A DNA stretch of 64,000 bases from Aeromonas rivuli (GCF_000820045.1 NZ_CDBJ01000055.1:86460-150459), one strand, 5' to 3'; counted from the first letter of the stretch, positions 17,957-27,777 are shown. A program made the numbers and translations. Notes: generated from the letters alone by a model not told the origin.

Positions 17957-17984
17957 TTCAGTCTACCCGCATAGGTGCAGAGGA

Positions 17985-18545
17985 TCACCCTTTATGAGGC
18001 GTAGGGCCCAGGGTGGCTGCCTGATTGGCTCTGGTTCTGTGCAGATAGAAAGTCACAACTTCTGATTTAGCAAGGATCGTACCGTCTTTTGCCAGTAGCT
18101 CGAGCTGCACCCTATGGGTGCCCCGATCCAGGTTTTCCAGGCGGATGATCAGCGTGTTGTGGATCCGGACCCGCTCCTTGCCATCGAGCAAGAGGCGCAG
18201 GTCGAACTGGGGTGGGGGGACTGGGGTGACCTGGGCTTCGAACACTATGTTGCCCGTGTTGTCGCGCAGGGTGCTGTCTGGCTCGGGGGAGAGCAGGGAG
18301 ATGGCCAGTTCGGCCTGTCTGACATCGGCGCCAATGAGGTGGTTGTAATTATCGACCTGTACCGAATGGGTGTTGGTGCCGACCAGGGGGGCGACCCGCA
18401 GATCGATCTCCTGAGTTTGCTGACCGGCGGGAGGGGTGCTGGTGTAGTGGGTGATCCCTCTGCTGTCGATCCAGGAGTAGATCTTGGCCCCCTGGGCGTT
18501 CAGGCAGATCAGCAGCAAGAACCCGGCATAGCGGCTCATTCTCAT
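17985..18545 (-). CDS. DUF4124 domain periplasmic protein in the gln operon
   Basis: 186 aa from ATG 18545, preceded by AAGGAGAG. A signal peptide (MRMSRYAGFLLLICLNAQG) leads into AKIYSWIDSRGITHYTSTPP, the DUF4124 signature (YxWxDxxGxxHYsdxPP). The rest is a beta-rich region with FEAQVTPVPPPQFDLRLLLDG and RGTHRVQLELLAKDG, resembling an immunoglobulin-like fold. The function is unknown. It sits between glnA and glnL on the same strand, separated from glnA by a terminator hairpin. I know of similar placement in related marine gamma-proteobacteria but cannot verify it here. Confidence 0.8.
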   Translation of the reverse strand: MRMSRYAGFLLLICLNAQGAKIYSWIDSRGITHYTSTPPAGQQTQEIDLRVAPLVGTNTHSVQVDNYNHLIGADVRQAELAISLLSPEPDSTLRDNTGNIVFEAQVTPVPPPQFDLRLLLDGKERVRIHNTLIIRLENLDRGTHRVQLELLAKDGTILAKSEVVTFYLHRTRANQAATLGPTPHKG

Positions 18546-18585
18546 CCATCTCTCCTTGGTGGGATCTCGCCTAAAGCCTATCAGA

Positions 18586-18612
18586 GAAAAAACCCGCCAT
18601 GAGGCGGGTTTT
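18586..18612 (-). terminator. Terminator after glnA
   Basis: On the minus strand ACCCGCC-TCAT-GGCGGGT is followed by TTTTTT. It is positioned between glnA and the DUF4124 gene, so expression of the downstream regulators is reduced relative to glnA unless read through. Confidence 0.88.
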
Positions 18613-18639
18613 GTATCTATTGGGTTCTGACTGTATCTG

Positions 18640-20049
18640 TTAGACAGAGTAGTACAGTTCAAACTCCAGCGGGTGCGGGGTCATGCGGACGCGGTCCACG
18701 TCGTGCTGCTTCAGCTCCAGGTAGGAGTTGATGAAGTCATCGCTGAACACGCCACCGCGGGTCAGGAACTCGCGATCTGCATCCAGACCTGCCAGGGCTT
18801 CGTCCAGAGAGCCGGCAACGGTCGGCACTTCTGCGGCTTCTTCCGGCGGCAGGTCGTACAAGTTCTTGTCCATGGCATCGCCCGGATGGATCTTGTTGAT
18901 GATGCCGTCCAGACCGGCCATCAGCTGGGCCGCGAAGGCCAGGTAGGGGTTGGCAGCCGGATCCGGGAAGCGCACCTCGATGCGACGGGCTTTCGGGCTA
19001 GGTACGACCGGGATGCGGATGGAAGCGGAACGGTTACGTGCGGAGTAAGCCAGCATGACCGGGGCTTCGTAGCCTGGTACCAGACGCTTGTAGGAGTTGG
19101 TGGTCGGGTTGGCGAAGGCGTTGATGGCCTTGGCGTGCTTGATGATGCCGCCGATGTAGTGCAGTGCCATCTCGGACAGGCCGCCGTACAGGTCACCGGC
19201 GAACAGGTTGACGCCGTTCTTGACCAGAGACTGGTGGCAGTGCATGCCGGAGCCGTTGTCGCCAAACATGGGTTTTGGCATGAAGGTGACTGTCTTGTTG
19301 TAGGCGTGGGCCACGTTGTGGATCACGTACTTCAGCACCTGGACTTCATCAGCCTTCAGGGTGAGGGTGTTGAAGCGAGTGGCGATCTCGTTCTGACCGG
19401 CGGTAGCCACCTCATGGTGGTGCGCCTCGACGACCTGACCCATCTCTTCCAGCACCAGACACATGGCGGCGCGGATGTCCTGGGAGGAGTCAACCGGTGC
19501 AACCGGGAAGTAACCACCCTTGACGAAGGGACGGTGGCCCTTGTTGCCGTGCTCGTAGGCGGTACCCGAGTTCCAGGCGGCTTCTTCGGATTCAATCTTG
19601 ACGAAGCTGTGACCCATGGTGTTCGAGAAGGTGATGTTGTCGAACATGAAGAATTCGGGCTCTGGTCCAAACAGGACGGTGTCGGCGATGCCGCTGGACT
19701 TCAGGAAGTCTTCGGCACGCTTGGCGATGGAGCGCGGATCGCGATCGTAGCCTTGCATGGTGGCCGGTTCCAGGATGTCACAGACGATGTTCAGGGTGGT
19801 CTCTTCGGTGAACGGATCCAGCTTGGCGGAGGCCGCATCCGGCATCAGCACCATGTCAGACTCGTTAATACCTTTCCAGCCGCCGATGGAGGAGCCATCG
19901 AACATCTTGCCGTCTTCGAAGAACTCTTCGTTGACCTGGTGGGAAGGGATGGAAACGTGCTGCTCTTTACCCTTGGTGTCGGTAAAGCGCAGGTCGACAA
20001 ACTTGACTTCATGTTCCTGGATCAAGGCCATTACGTTCTGAGCTGACAT
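18640..20049 (-). CDS. glnA: Glutamine synthetase type I
   Basis: 469 aa, the usual length of the dodecameric GSI-beta enzyme. Motifs are [27 protein letters not shown], the ATP-binding [30 protein letters not shown] and the adenylylation tyrosine in NLYDLPPEE (near residue 398). It makes glutamine from glutamate and ammonia. GGAGG lies upstream of the start. It is controlled by a sigma-54 promoter and two distal NtrC sites (listed separately). Confidence 0.99.
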   Translation of the reverse strand: MSAQNVMALIQEHEVKFVDLRFTDTKGKEQHVSIPSHQVNEEFFEDGKMFDGSSIGGWKGINESDMVLMPDAASAKLDPFTEETTLNIVCDILEPATMQGYDRDPRSIAKRAEDFLKSSGIADTVLFGPEPEFFMFDNITFSNTMGHSFVKIESEEAAWNSGTAYEHGNKGHRPFVKGGYFPVAPVDSSQDIRAAMCLVLEEMGQVVEAHHHEVATAGQNEIATRFNTLTLKADEVQVLKYVIHNVAHAYNKTVTFMPKPMFGDNGSGMHCHQSLVKNGVNLFAGDLYGGLSEMALHYIGGIIKHAKAINAFANPTTNSYKRLVPGYEAPVMLAYSARNRSASIRIPVVPSPKARRIEVRFPDPAANPYLAFAAQLMAGLDGIINKIHPGDAMDKNLYDLPPEEAAEVPTVAGSLDEALAGLDADREFLTRGGVFSDDFINSYLELKQHDVDRVRMTPHPLEFELYYSV

Positions 20050-20105
20050 GCTAAGTAACCTCCGGTGTTAAAACTCTTTGGGTGAATTCGTCATCACATT
20101 CACAT

Positions 20106-20124
20106 AAGCGAGTATCGTGCCAAG
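20106..20124 (-). promoter_or_regulatory. Sigma-54 promoter of glnA
   Basis: On the minus strand CTTGGCACGATACTCGCTT carries the -24 TGGCAC and -12 TCGCT elements, almost the enteric glnAp2 sequence. It lies about 60 bases upstream of the glnA start codon. Confidence 0.9.
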
Positions 20125-20195
20125 TTTGTGACAGCATGATTTCAGGGCAGTTGCCGCATCTTGGCGTCCCAAAATCTGCTGCTCCCGCCCTACAT

Positions 20196-20246
20196 TGCAC
20201 CAACTTGGTGCTATCCAGGATCTTTTTGGTGCGCCAAACAAGTGCA
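20196..20246 (-). promoter_or_regulatory. Paired NtrC enhancer sites for glnA
   Basis: Site 1, TGCACCAACTTGGTGCT (20196-20212), is a near-perfect NtrC dyad. Site 2, read on the minus strand as TGCACTTGTTTGGCGCA (20230-20246), is a weaker one. Their centres lie roughly 107 and 141 bases upstream of the expected sigma-54 transcription start, the same spacing as the enteric glnA enhancer. Confidence 0.85.
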
Positions 20247-20334
20247 AGAGGGCAGGAACCCCATATAAACAGGCTTGTTGGCGCGGGTCTATGATCCAGA
20301 TCCATTGCAGTGCGTGAATCTACTGCGATTCTGC

Positions 20335-20363
20335 TAGGCAGATCACAAAGGCGAGAGTACAAT
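20335..20363 (+). promoter_or_regulatory. Candidate sigma-70 promoter of typA
   Basis: TAGGCA (20335-20340), a 17-base spacer and TACAAT (20358-20363) lie 35 bases before the typA start. Confidence 0.5.
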
Positions 20364-20397
20364 TAGCGCCCAATTTTACCCGGTGATTGAGGCGAGA

Positions 20398-22209
20398 ATG
20401 TTAGAGAATTTACGCAATATTGCGATTATTGCGCACGTAGACCACGGCAAAACTACCCTGGTTGATAAACTGCTGCAGCAGTCTGGAACCCTCGACCGTA
20501 CCACTGATGGTCAAGAGCGTCTGATGGATTCCAACGATCTGGAAAAAGAACGTGGTATTACCATTCTCGCCAAGAACACTGCAATCCGTTGGAACGACTA
20601 CCGCATCAACATCGTTGATACCCCGGGTCACGCCGACTTCGGTGGTGAAGTAGAGCGTGTCATGTCCATGGTTGACTCCGTGTTGCTGCTGGTTGACGCC
20701 GTTGACGGCCCAATGCCGCAAACCCGTTTCGTCACCCAGAAAGCATTCGCCCAGGGTCTGAAGCCGATCGTCGTCATCAACAAGATCGACCGTCCGGGTG
20801 CTCGCCCTGACTGGGTAATGGATCAGGTCTTCGATCTGTTCGACAACCTGGGTGCCACCGATGAGCAGCTGGACTTCAAAGTTGTCTACGCCTCTGCACT
20901 GAACGGTTGGGCCACCATGGACCAAAGCGTTGAGTCCGACAACATGGAACCCCTGTTCCAGGCCATCGTTGACAACGTGGAAGCACCTGCGGCTGATGTC
21001 GACGGCGGTTTCCAGATGCAGATCTCCCAGCTGGACTACAACTCCTACGTCGGTGTTATCGGTATCGGCCGTATCACCCGTGGTCGTGTCAAGACCAACC
21101 AGCAGGTCACCATCGTCGGTGCCAACGGCAAGAACCGGACCGGTAAAGTGGGTCAGGTACTGGGCTACCTGGGTCTGTCCCGTACCGAAGTGGCCGACGC
21201 GCAAGCGGGCGACATCATTGCCATCACCGGTCTGGGCGAGCTGAAAATCTCCGACACCATCTGTGACAACAATGCTGTCCAAGCCCTGCCGCCGCTCTCC
21301 GTTGACGAGCCGACCGTGAACATGACCTTCCAGGTCAACACCTCACCGTTCGCCGGTAAAGAAGGCAAGTTCGTGACCTCCCGCAACATCATGGAGCGTC
21401 TGACCCATGAACTGGTCCACAACGTGGCCCTGCGCGTGGAAGAGACTGAAGATCCGGACAAGTTCCGCGTCTCCGGCCGTGGTGAACTGCACCTGTCCAT
21501 CCTGATCGAAAACATGCGTCGCGAAGGTTACGAGCTGGCGGTTTCCCGCCCGGAAGTTATCCTGCGCACCATCGACGGCGTCCTGCACGAGCCGTTCGAA
21601 ACCGTTACTGTGGACGTGGAAGAGACCCACCAGGGTTCTGTCATGGAGCAACTCGGCCTGCGTAAGGGCGAGATGACCAACATGACCCCGGATGGCAAGG
21701 GTCGTGTCCGTCTTGACTTCATGATCCCGAGCCGTGGCCTGATCGGTTTCCAGACCGAATTCCTGACCATGACCTCAGGTACCGGTCTGCTGTACCACAC
21801 CTTCGACCATTACGGCCCGCACAAGGGTGGCAGCATCGGCGAGCGTCAGAACGGCGTGCTGATCTCCAACGCGACCGGTAAGGCCCTGACCTTCGCCCTG
21901 TTCGGTCTTCAAGACCGTGGTCGTCTGTTCATCGGTCACGCGACCGAAGTGTACGAAGGCCAGGTGATCGGTATTCACTCCCGTTCCAACGATCTGACCG
22001 TGAACTGCCTGAAGGGCAAGCAGCTGACCAACATGCGTGCCTCCGGTACCGATGAAGCTCAAGTGCTGACTCCGCCGATCCGCATGACCCTGGAACAGGC
22101 TCTCGAGTTCATCGACAACGATGAATTGGTAGAGATCACTCCCAAGGCAGTACGTATTCGTAAGAAGCTGCTGACCGAGATGGATCGCAAGCGCTCCGGT
22201 CGCGCCTGA
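20398..22209 (+). CDS. typA: Ribosome-associated GTPase TypA/BipA
   Basis: 603 aa from ATG 20398, which has GAGGCGAG just upstream; a GTG at 20383 is in frame but less likely. G motifs: AHVDHGKTT (G1), RGITI (G2), DTPGH (G3), NKID (G4). Beta-barrel, two EF-G-like alpha/beta domains and the BipA-specific C-terminus ([22 protein letters not shown]) follow. It is a translational GTPase needed for ribosome assembly at low temperature and under stress. Divergent from glnA, as in E. coli. Confidence 0.98.
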   Translation: MLENLRNIAIIAHVDHGKTTLVDKLLQQSGTLDRTTDGQERLMDSNDLEKERGITILAKNTAIRWNDYRINIVDTPGHADFGGEVERVMSMVDSVLLLVDAVDGPMPQTRFVTQKAFAQGLKPIVVINKIDRPGARPDWVMDQVFDLFDNLGATDEQLDFKVVYASALNGWATMDQSVESDNMEPLFQAIVDNVEAPAADVDGGFQMQISQLDYNSYVGVIGIGRITRGRVKTNQQVTIVGANGKNRTGKVGQVLGYLGLSRTEVADAQAGDIIAITGLGELKISDTICDNNAVQALPPLSVDEPTVNMTFQVNTSPFAGKEGKFVTSRNIMERLTHELVHNVALRVEETEDPDKFRVSGRGELHLSILIENMRREGYELAVSRPEVILRTIDGVLHEPFETVTVDVEETHQGSVMEQLGLRKGEMTNMTPDGKGRVRLDFMIPSRGLIGFQTEFLTMTSGTGLLYHTFDHYGPHKGGSIGERQNGVLISNATGKALTFALFGLQDRGRLFIGHATEVYEGQVIGIHSRSNDLTVNCLKGKQLTNMRASGTDEAQVLTPPIRMTLEQALEFIDNDELVEITPKAVRIRKKLLTEMDRKRSGRA

Positions 22210-22218
22210 TCTCTCTCC

Positions 22219-22290
22219 CATCAGGCCGCTAATCCGGTCTGATGGTGGTGATAAAAAATCCGAACACCCCTGGTGTTCGGATTTTTTTAT
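22219..22290 (+). terminator. Tandem hairpins ending typA
   Basis: A first hairpin (CATCAG...CTGATG, about 22219-22244) is followed by a strong terminator, ATCCGAACACC/GGTGTTCGGAT (22258-22282), with seven T residues. Confidence 0.9.
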
Positions 22291-22471
22291 GGGCGCATGG
22301 CAAGGAAGGCGTCGGGAATGGGGTGGTGATCCGGGCTCGGTGACCCTCATCGGGGCAGTCGCAGAGATGACGCCGTCAGGTCGGAAACAGGACTCATTTT
22401 ATCTGGGGTCGGGCAATCCCGTGGCGAGTCTGACACAATAGGGGGCAGGATCTGTCTCGTAGGACGTTAAT

Positions 22472-23344
22472 ATGCAACATCATTTTCGCCAGCAACTGGC
22501 GCACGCCTCCGCATTCTTGCGCCACGATGGCCGCCATTTTGCCCACTTCGTCTGGGGTCGTTTTCAACAAGACCGGCTGACGGTCACTGCGGGCTATCTG
22601 GCGTATGTGACCCTGCTCTCCCTGGTGCCCATGATAGCGGTCGTGTTTGGCATGATGTCGGCTTTCCCGGTGTTTGAAGGGATCAAGCAGGCGATGGAGC
22701 AGTTCGTCTACGTCAACTTCGTGCCGACGGCGGGAGATGCCCTCAAGCAGTACATCGATGGCTTCGTTGCCAATGCCACCAATACCACGGCCGTGGGGAT
22801 AGGGGCGCTGGTGGTGGTGGCGCTGATGCTCATCTCGGCCATCGACAAGAACCTCAACTACATCTGGCGCTCTACCCGGGGCAGGCCCCTCGGCCAGGCA
22901 TTCGCCATGTACTGGATGATCCTGACCCTGGGCCCTGTGCTCATCGGGGCCAGCATTGCCGTCTCCTCCTATATCATCTCGCTGCGGATCTTCCAGGGAG
23001 AGGCGCTGTTCGGGGTCGGTTACTGGCTGCTGCGGGGCCTGCCTTTCCTCTTCTCCGTCATTGGTTTTCTGCTTATTTATACTGTGGTGCCCAACTGCAA
23101 GGTGCGGCTCTCCCACGCCCTGGTCGGTGCCCTGGTCGCGGCCGTGTTGTTTGAGTTAGCCAAGCGTGGCTTCGCGCTCTACATCACCAATTTCCCCTCT
23201 TATCAGGCCATCTATGGTGCCTTGGCGACGATCCCCATCCTCTTTGTCTGGGTCTATCTGAGCTGGCTGGTGGTACTACTGGGCGCCGAGACTACCGCCT
23301 GCTTGGGAGAGTACGAGAAGCCGGGCGCTGAAGAGCTGGGCTAG
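22472..23344 (+). CDS. yihY: YihY/BrkB family inner-membrane protein
   Basis: 290 aa, about six hydrophobic helices. Family motifs are [35 protein letters not shown], and the C-terminal [20 protein letters not shown] with [20 protein letters not shown]. The E. coli homologue was once mislabelled ribonuclease BN; the true function is unknown and it may be a transporter or membrane-organising protein. AGGAC precedes the ATG. yihY, dtd and the yiiD-type gene keep the E. coli order. A decayed copy of its 3' end follows at 23371-23469. Confidence 0.93.
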   Translation: MQHHFRQQLAHASAFLRHDGRHFAHFVWGRFQQDRLTVTAGYLAYVTLLSLVPMIAVVFGMMSAFPVFEGIKQAMEQFVYVNFVPTAGDALKQYIDGFVANATNTTAVGIGALVVVALMLISAIDKNLNYIWRSTRGRPLGQAFAMYWMILTLGPVLIGASIAVSSYIISLRIFQGEALFGVGYWLLRGLPFLFSVIGFLLIYTVVPNCKVRLSHALVGALVAAVLFELAKRGFALYITNFPSYQAIYGALATIPILFVWVYLSWLVVLLGAETTACLGEYEKPGAEELG

Positions 23345-23370
23345 CTCGACAGGCGCCCTCCGGGCCTATC

Positions 23371-23469
23371 CTGTTTGTCTGGCTATGTGAGCTTGTTCAG
23401 CTCGCTGCCGAGACCACGGCCTGTCTCGGGGGGATGAGAAGCCGGCCATTGAGGAACTGGGCTGACTCG
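23371..23469 (+). pseudogene. Decayed second copy of the yihY 3' end
   Basis: Twenty-six bases after the yihY stop begins a degenerate copy of the gene's last about 109 bases (23240-23348). It can be followed from LFVW through AETTACLG and EKP..EELG to the stop and a few bases beyond. Changes in the best-preserved part are mostly synonymous: ACT/ACC, ACC/ACG, TGC/TGT, TTG/CTC, GGA/GGG, GAA/GAG, GAG/GAA. Several small deletions break the frame. It looks like the tail of an old homologous allele. Confidence 0.8.
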
Positions 23470-23489
23470 GCCTCTTGTTGGTAACATGG

Positions 23490-23519
23490 ACGACCGCCCC
23501 GGGGCGGTCGTTTCATTTC
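23490..23519 (+). terminator. Perfect palindrome with T-rich tail upstream of dtd
   Basis: ACGACCGCCCC/GGGGCGGTCGT (23490-23511) is a perfect 22-base palindrome followed by TTCATTTC. It probably terminates yihY transcripts; dtd begins 35 bases later. Confidence 0.65.
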
Positions 23520-23546
23520 AAGCTGTACCAGGCAAAGGAGTCGCGG

Positions 23547-23984
23547 ATGATTGCATTGATTCAAAGGGTTAGCGAGGCCAGCGTCACCGTTGAGGGAGAA
23601 GTGGTTGGCGCCATAGATCAGGGGCTGCTGGTGCTGCTCGGGGTGGAGCAGGGGGATGACGAGGGCAAGGCCGACAAGCTGCTGCACAAGGTGAGTGGCT
23701 ATCGCATCTTCTCCGACGAGAACGGCAAGATGAATCTCAATGTGAGCCAGGTGGGGGGCAGTCTGCTGGTGGTATCCCAATTTACCCTGGCGGCGGACAC
23801 CGGCAAGGGGATGAGGCCCAGCTTCTCGGGGGGCGCCAGGCCGGAGGAGGCCAACAGGCTCTATGAATACTTTATCGACCAGGCCAGGGGGGCGGGTCTG
23901 CGGACCGAGACCGGGCGATTCGCCGCCGACATGAAGGTGGCACTGCTCAACGATGGCCCCGTCACCTTCTGGTTGCAGGTATGA
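23547..23984 (+). CDS. dtd: D-aminoacyl-tRNA deacylase
   Basis: 145 aa from ATG 23547 (AAAGGAG upstream), the standard length. It carries the two family motifs, the SQFTL motif ([13 protein letters not shown]) and the C-terminal Gly-cisPro motif ([11 protein letters not shown]). It hydrolyses D-amino acids and glycine mischarged on tRNA. It lies between yihY and a convergent methyltransferase-like gene. Confidence 0.97.
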   Translation: MIALIQRVSEASVTVEGEVVGAIDQGLLVLLGVEQGDDEGKADKLLHKVSGYRIFSDENGKMNLNVSQVGGSLLVVSQFTLAADTGKGMRPSFSGGARPEEANRLYEYFIDQARGAGLRTETGRFAADMKVALLNDGPVTFWLQV

Positions 23985-23990
23985 GGCTTC

Positions 23991-24644
23991 TCAGGCTTGG
24001 CGAGCATGGACTATCTGGTTGATGCAACCCGGCACTCCCCTCAACTGCGGCTGGCCTATCCAGCGCTCGACCAGCAGCAGCACCTGATCCCGCTCTCGTC
24101 CGGTTCTGGGCAGCAGATTGATGATGAGTTCACCGCGCAGTCGACTCGCCAGGGCTTGATAGAAGTGGGGGCTGAACAGCAGGGGCGGGTTGCCGTCCTG
24201 ACTGAACAAGTCCACCAGGATGAGATCGTAGTCACCGCTCTGCTCGAGCAGGAAGGCGAGGGCATCGGCCTGATGCAGGCACTGGCGCTCCGCACTTCCC
24301 GTCGTCATGAAGAAGTCGCGATAGAGGCTGATCACCTCGGCGTCGAGATCCACGCTGTCGAGGCTGGCCTCTGGCCAGCGACCCAGCAGGTGACGGCCTA
24401 TGTCGCCGCCGCCGAGACCCAGCTCAAGTATGCGTTCGGCCCTTGCTGGCAGCAGGTTGGCGATGGCTTGCTGGTGGGGCAGACAGAGCTGTTGCGGTGC
24501 GGTGCGCACCATGGCGGATTGCACCACGCCATCTATCTCCAGCCAGCGATGAGCGCTATTTTGCTGAACGCAGATGCGGCGGCTCGGACTGACTCCCAGA
24601 TGTAATAACTGTTCGGCCTGATACGTCTGTAGATTGAAGTCCAT
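23991..24644 (-). CDS. Spermidine-synthase-like methyltransferase-fold protein
   Basis: 217 aa from ATG 24644; the frame is open further but would overlap the divergent gene. A Rossmann core is visible: ERILELGLGGGDIGRHLL (nucleotide-binding glycine motif), an acidic strand end SLDSVDLDAEVISLYRDFF, and DYDLILVDLFSQDGNPPLLFSPHFYQAL, the pattern of SpeE-type aminopropyltransferases and related proteins. It is shorter than SpeE and lacks most of the N-terminal domain, so true spermidine synthesis is doubtful. The substrate is unknown. Confidence 0.6.
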   Translation of the reverse strand: MDFNLQTYQAEQLLHLGVSPSRRICVQQNSAHRWLEIDGVVQSAMVRTAPQQLCLPHQQAIANLLPARAERILELGLGGGDIGRHLLGRWPEASLDSVDLDAEVISLYRDFFMTTGSAERQCLHQADALAFLLEQSGDYDLILVDLFSQDGNPPLLFSPHFYQALASRLRGELIINLLPRTGRERDQVLLLVERWIGQPQLRGVPGCINQIVHARQA

Positions 24645-24695
24645 GAAATTGCACGGCAAGATGGCTTTCGACCAGTGTAACCCAAGGATGTCGCT

Positions 24696-25598
24696 ATGTA
24701 CCGGGTGGTAACCCCTCAAACAGAGTCAGAGCTGGATGCTTATTACCAACTGCGCTGGGAACTGCTGCGCAAGCCATTCAACTTTCCCCCTGGCTCCGAG
24801 CGAGACGAATATGACTCAGTCGCCATTCATCGCATGATGCTGGCCCCCGATGGTACCCCCATCGCCGTGGGCCGCCTGTTCGTGGGTGGGGACGAGGCCC
24901 AGATCCGCTTCATGGCCATGCTGCCCGAGTACCGTGGTCAGGGGTTGGGGATGCGCATGGTCGCGGATCTGGAACAGCTCGCCTGTGAGGAGAAGGTCAA
25001 GCGACTGGTGATGAATGCCCGCCAGGAGGCGGTGGAGTTCTATCGCAGATGCGGCTTCATCGAGGTGGGTGAGGGCCCCGTCTCGTTCGGTCGTATTCCC
25101 CACCGTCAGATGATCAAGTCCCTGAGCCCGCTGCAGACCATAGAGTACAGACCCCAATGGTGCCAGGATCTCACCACCCGCTGGTCGAGGGGCATTCCCA
25201 TCAGCGAAAAGATGGGGGTACACATCACCCATTACGACGGCCAGACCTTCCATCTCAAGGCCAATCTGGCGGCCAACCTCAATGTCCATGACACCATGTT
25301 CGCCGGCAGCATCTATAGCCAGTGCGTGCTGGCAGGCTGGGGCCTGATCTGGCTGCAACTGAAGGAAGAGGGACTGGTCGGTGATACCGTGCTGGCGGAG
25401 GGGGATATCAAGTATTACCGCCCGGTGACCAAGGAGCCGGAGGCCAGGGTGGCTCGTGAGGGGATGCCCGCCGTGCTGCAACCGTTGCGGGAGGGGAAAT
25501 CGGCCAAGTTCAGCCTCAAAATAAAGCTGTTCAGCGGCAGCCAGCTCGCCGCCGAGTTCCTCGGCCGCTATGTGGTGCAGCCAGCGAAGCGCAGCTAG
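24696..25598 (+). CDS. yiiD: GNAT acetyltransferase fused to hotdog thioesterase-like domain (YiiD/FabY/MadA)
   Basis: 300 aa. The N-terminal GNAT domain (about 1-145) has the acyl-CoA loop MLPEYRGQGLGMRMV and NARQEAVEFYRRCGF. The C-terminal YiiD_C hotdog domain (about 155-295) has LNVHDTMFAGSIYSQCVLAGWGLIW. This fusion is typical of E. coli YiiD, reported to support fatty-acid initiation by decarboxylating malonyl-ACP. AAGGA precedes the ATG. It follows yihY-dtd, as in E. coli, but with the inverted methyltransferase-like gene between. Confidence 0.88.
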   Translation: MYRVVTPQTESELDAYYQLRWELLRKPFNFPPGSERDEYDSVAIHRMMLAPDGTPIAVGRLFVGGDEAQIRFMAMLPEYRGQGLGMRMVADLEQLACEEKVKRLVMNARQEAVEFYRRCGFIEVGEGPVSFGRIPHRQMIKSLSPLQTIEYRPQWCQDLTTRWSRGIPISEKMGVHITHYDGQTFHLKANLAANLNVHDTMFAGSIYSQCVLAGWGLIWLQLKEEGLVGDTVLAEGDIKYYRPVTKEPEARVAREGMPAVLQPLREGKSAKFSLKIKLFSGSQLAAEFLGRYVVQPAKRS

Positions 25599-25604
25599 GA
25601 CGCA

Positions 25605-25638
25605 AGCATCAGAGGCCTCCCCTGGGAGGCCTTTGATG
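25605..25638. terminator. Bidirectional terminator between convergent genes
   Basis: GCATCA-AGGCCTCCC / GGGAGGCCT-TGATGC forms a long stem in the gap between the GNAT-hotdog gene and the AsmA-like gene, which converge here. Confidence 0.7.
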
Positions 25639-25663
25639 CTGATGGGGAGAGCATCTGCAGGGC

Positions 25664-27721
25664 TCAGCCACCTGAGTTCGTCGCCGACGGACTATCGGGG
25701 GGTGGGGGGCGATGGAGCGGGGTGTCACGCCCCTGAGCGGGGTAGCTGACCCCAACCTGCCAGTCGCAATTTGCCTTGGCTGCACTGAACTGCCAGGCGA
25801 GTTCGGGGGCCGCGAGCGGACCGCGCCATTGACCGATGAGCTCGGCGCACCCCTCTCGATTGAGGGCGCCTATGTCGACTTGCCACAGATCGCCGCCCAG
25901 ATCCAGGCCGCCGCTCAAGGCGAGCAAGTGGGTGATGGTGGAGGCGCCGCCGCGGGTCAGTTGTAGCTTGCCCCCCTGAATCGTTGCGGCCAGGGCTAGT
26001 TGGTAGAAGGGGGTATCGCCCCCCTGCATGGCTTGCCAAAGGGCGTCCTGAGTCAGGCCCGGGGGCGTGGCTTGGGCAAACCACTCATCGAGGAGAGGAT
26101 CCAGTTTCACACCGTCCCAGAAGGGGTCCTTGGCATCCAGGCTCAGGGTACCGCTCAGGCTGGTGCGCCACTCTGGCAAGCTGGCTTGCAGATCCATGGC
26201 GAGATCGGCCTTGCCGGCAAAGGAGAGCGGGCTGTGGAGCAGCTTGCCCCATTGAGCCAGATCCAGTTTTTCGCCCTTGAGGGTGAGGCTGGAGGGGAGT
26301 TGCGCCTCGCGGCTCCACTGGCCATTGATAGCCAGACTGCCCTCATCGGGCAACTGGCTGCTGAGCTTGCTCAGCTGCCAGAGCCCAGGGGCCGCGCTGA
26401 GGGCCAGCTGACCATTGCGGGCCGAGAGGCCGTCCCAGGCCAGCTCTATCCAGTCGCTATTGAGGAGCCCCTGTTCGCTCAGGGCCAGGGGCTGTCTGCC
26501 ATCCAGCCCCAGCTGCTGCAGATCCAGGTTCCAGCCGCTCAGGGAGAGTGGCAGGGCCTCATCGAAGGAGAGCACCCTCAGCTTGTCGAAATGGAGCTGG
26601 CTTATCTCGAGCCGCGCTGGACGCGCGGCCTGCCAGGCTTGCCACCACCCCTGGGGCAGGTTGATGTCCATGCCAGTCAGGCTCAGCTGGCGCAGGCGCA
26701 ACTGCTGGCGATCGGGATCCAGGCTGAACATGGCATCGAAGCTGCCGTCATAGCCTTTGCCCTTGAGAGTGGCGTTGATCTGCTGACCGGAGAAGCTCAG
26801 CTGCCCCTCGATATCTTCCAGCTGAAACAGGCCGCGGCCCGCATCTCCCAGGCTGCCGAGCAGCTGGCCGCTGGCCGCGCTGCCCCTCTGCCACTCGAAC
26901 TGGCTCAATTCACCATTGAAGTCATTGAGGGAGAACTCGTCGGTCAGGGAGTTGAGGCTGACATGCTGGAAGTCGCCGCGATCCAGACTGACCCGGCGCA
27001 GGGGCCAGGGTTGGTCGCCAAGGTCCGCCAGCTCGATGCGCAGCCCCCTGGCCTTGAGATCCTGCAGGCGCAGGCTGCGGGCGGGCCAGTCCAGCACCAC
27101 GCCAGCCTCGGCGACACCGTCAAACAACTGAGTCACCAGTCTATCCGTGGTCAGCACCTGACCCTGCAGCTTGCCAGCCAGCGCCAGGCGGGTCAGGGTC
27201 AGTTTGGGCGTCTCCAGCCGGTTGATGTTGAGCGAGAGATCCGCCAGCACGGGTTGGCCCGGGCTGAGCAGCTGCCAGTTGCTCAGGGTGGCGCTGGCCC
27301 CCTGCAGCTTGAGCTCATCGCTGATGAGGTTGAGCCCGTCAATCTTGCTGTCTTGCACTGTGAGGGAGCGCAGCGGCAGGCTCGGCAGCTGGTTGGGCAG
27401 TGGCCAGCGAATGCTGGGCTTGATCAGGTCCAGATGGGCGAGGCGCACATCCCGGCTGAGCCAGTCTATGCTGTCGACCTCGATGTAGACCTTGTCAAAC
27501 TTGACCGCCTCGCCATAGCTCACCTGTTCCGCCAGCAGGGTATAGGGGTGGAGCGGGTTGAACACCAGCCGGCCTATGGCCACGGGTTCACCGGTCTGGC
27601 GGCTGAGCCAGTTGGCGATGGGGTCCTTGGCTCGCTCGGCATCGAACAGCCCCAGTCCCATCCAGACGAACAGCAACAGGAAAGCGAGAGTGTAGAGCAG
27701 GGCGCGTAACCAGGCATTCAT
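25664..27721 (-). CDS. AsmA family membrane-anchored protein
   Basis: 685 aa, beginning with one N-terminal membrane segment (LLYTLAFLLLFVWMGLGLF) and continuing as a long beta-strand-rich periplasmic region with repeated leucine/serine strands such as LRSLTVQDSKIDGLNL and WPLRRVSLDRGDFQHVSLNSL, typical of AsmA/YhjG relatives. The C-terminus is proline-rich. AsmA-like proteins are thought to form bridge-like lipid conduits between inner and outer membranes. GGAGG lies upstream of the start. It is downstream of recG on the same strand. Confidence 0.8.
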   Translation of the reverse strand: MNAWLRALLYTLAFLLLFVWMGLGLFDAERAKDPIANWLSRQTGEPVAIGRLVFNPLHPYTLLAEQVSYGEAVKFDKVYIEVDSIDWLSRDVRLAHLDLIKPSIRWPLPNQLPSLPLRSLTVQDSKIDGLNLISDELKLQGASATLSNWQLLSPGQPVLADLSLNINRLETPKLTLTRLALAGKLQGQVLTTDRLVTQLFDGVAEAGVVLDWPARSLRLQDLKARGLRIELADLGDQPWPLRRVSLDRGDFQHVSLNSLTDEFSLNDFNGELSQFEWQRGSAASGQLLGSLGDAGRGLFQLEDIEGQLSFSGQQINATLKGKGYDGSFDAMFSLDPDRQQLRLRQLSLTGMDINLPQGWWQAWQAARPARLEISQLHFDKLRVLSFDEALPLSLSGWNLDLQQLGLDGRQPLALSEQGLLNSDWIELAWDGLSARNGQLALSAAPGLWQLSKLSSQLPDEGSLAINGQWSREAQLPSSLTLKGEKLDLAQWGKLLHSPLSFAGKADLAMDLQASLPEWRTSLSGTLSLDAKDPFWDGVKLDPLLDEWFAQATPPGLTQDALWQAMQGGDTPFYQLALAATIQGGKLQLTRGGASTITHLLALSGGLDLGGDLWQVDIGALNREGCAELIGQWRGPLAAPELAWQFSAAKANCDWQVGVSYPAQGRDTPLHRPPPPDSPSATNSGG

Positions 27722-27777
27722 GAGTCACAGCCTCCTTGGCATCAGATTAAGTGGCAACAGAGTGGGGCTCCCCGGGG

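Noticed and set aside
22219..22244. A tail remnant after typA similar to those behind yihY and glnG.
   Set aside because: The apparent similarity to the typA tail is better explained as the arms of a hairpin (CATCAG...CTGATG) within the terminator region.
22472..23344. Calling yihY ribonuclease BN.
   Set aside because: That label belongs to a different gene in E. coli; this is a polytopic membrane protein with no nuclease motif.
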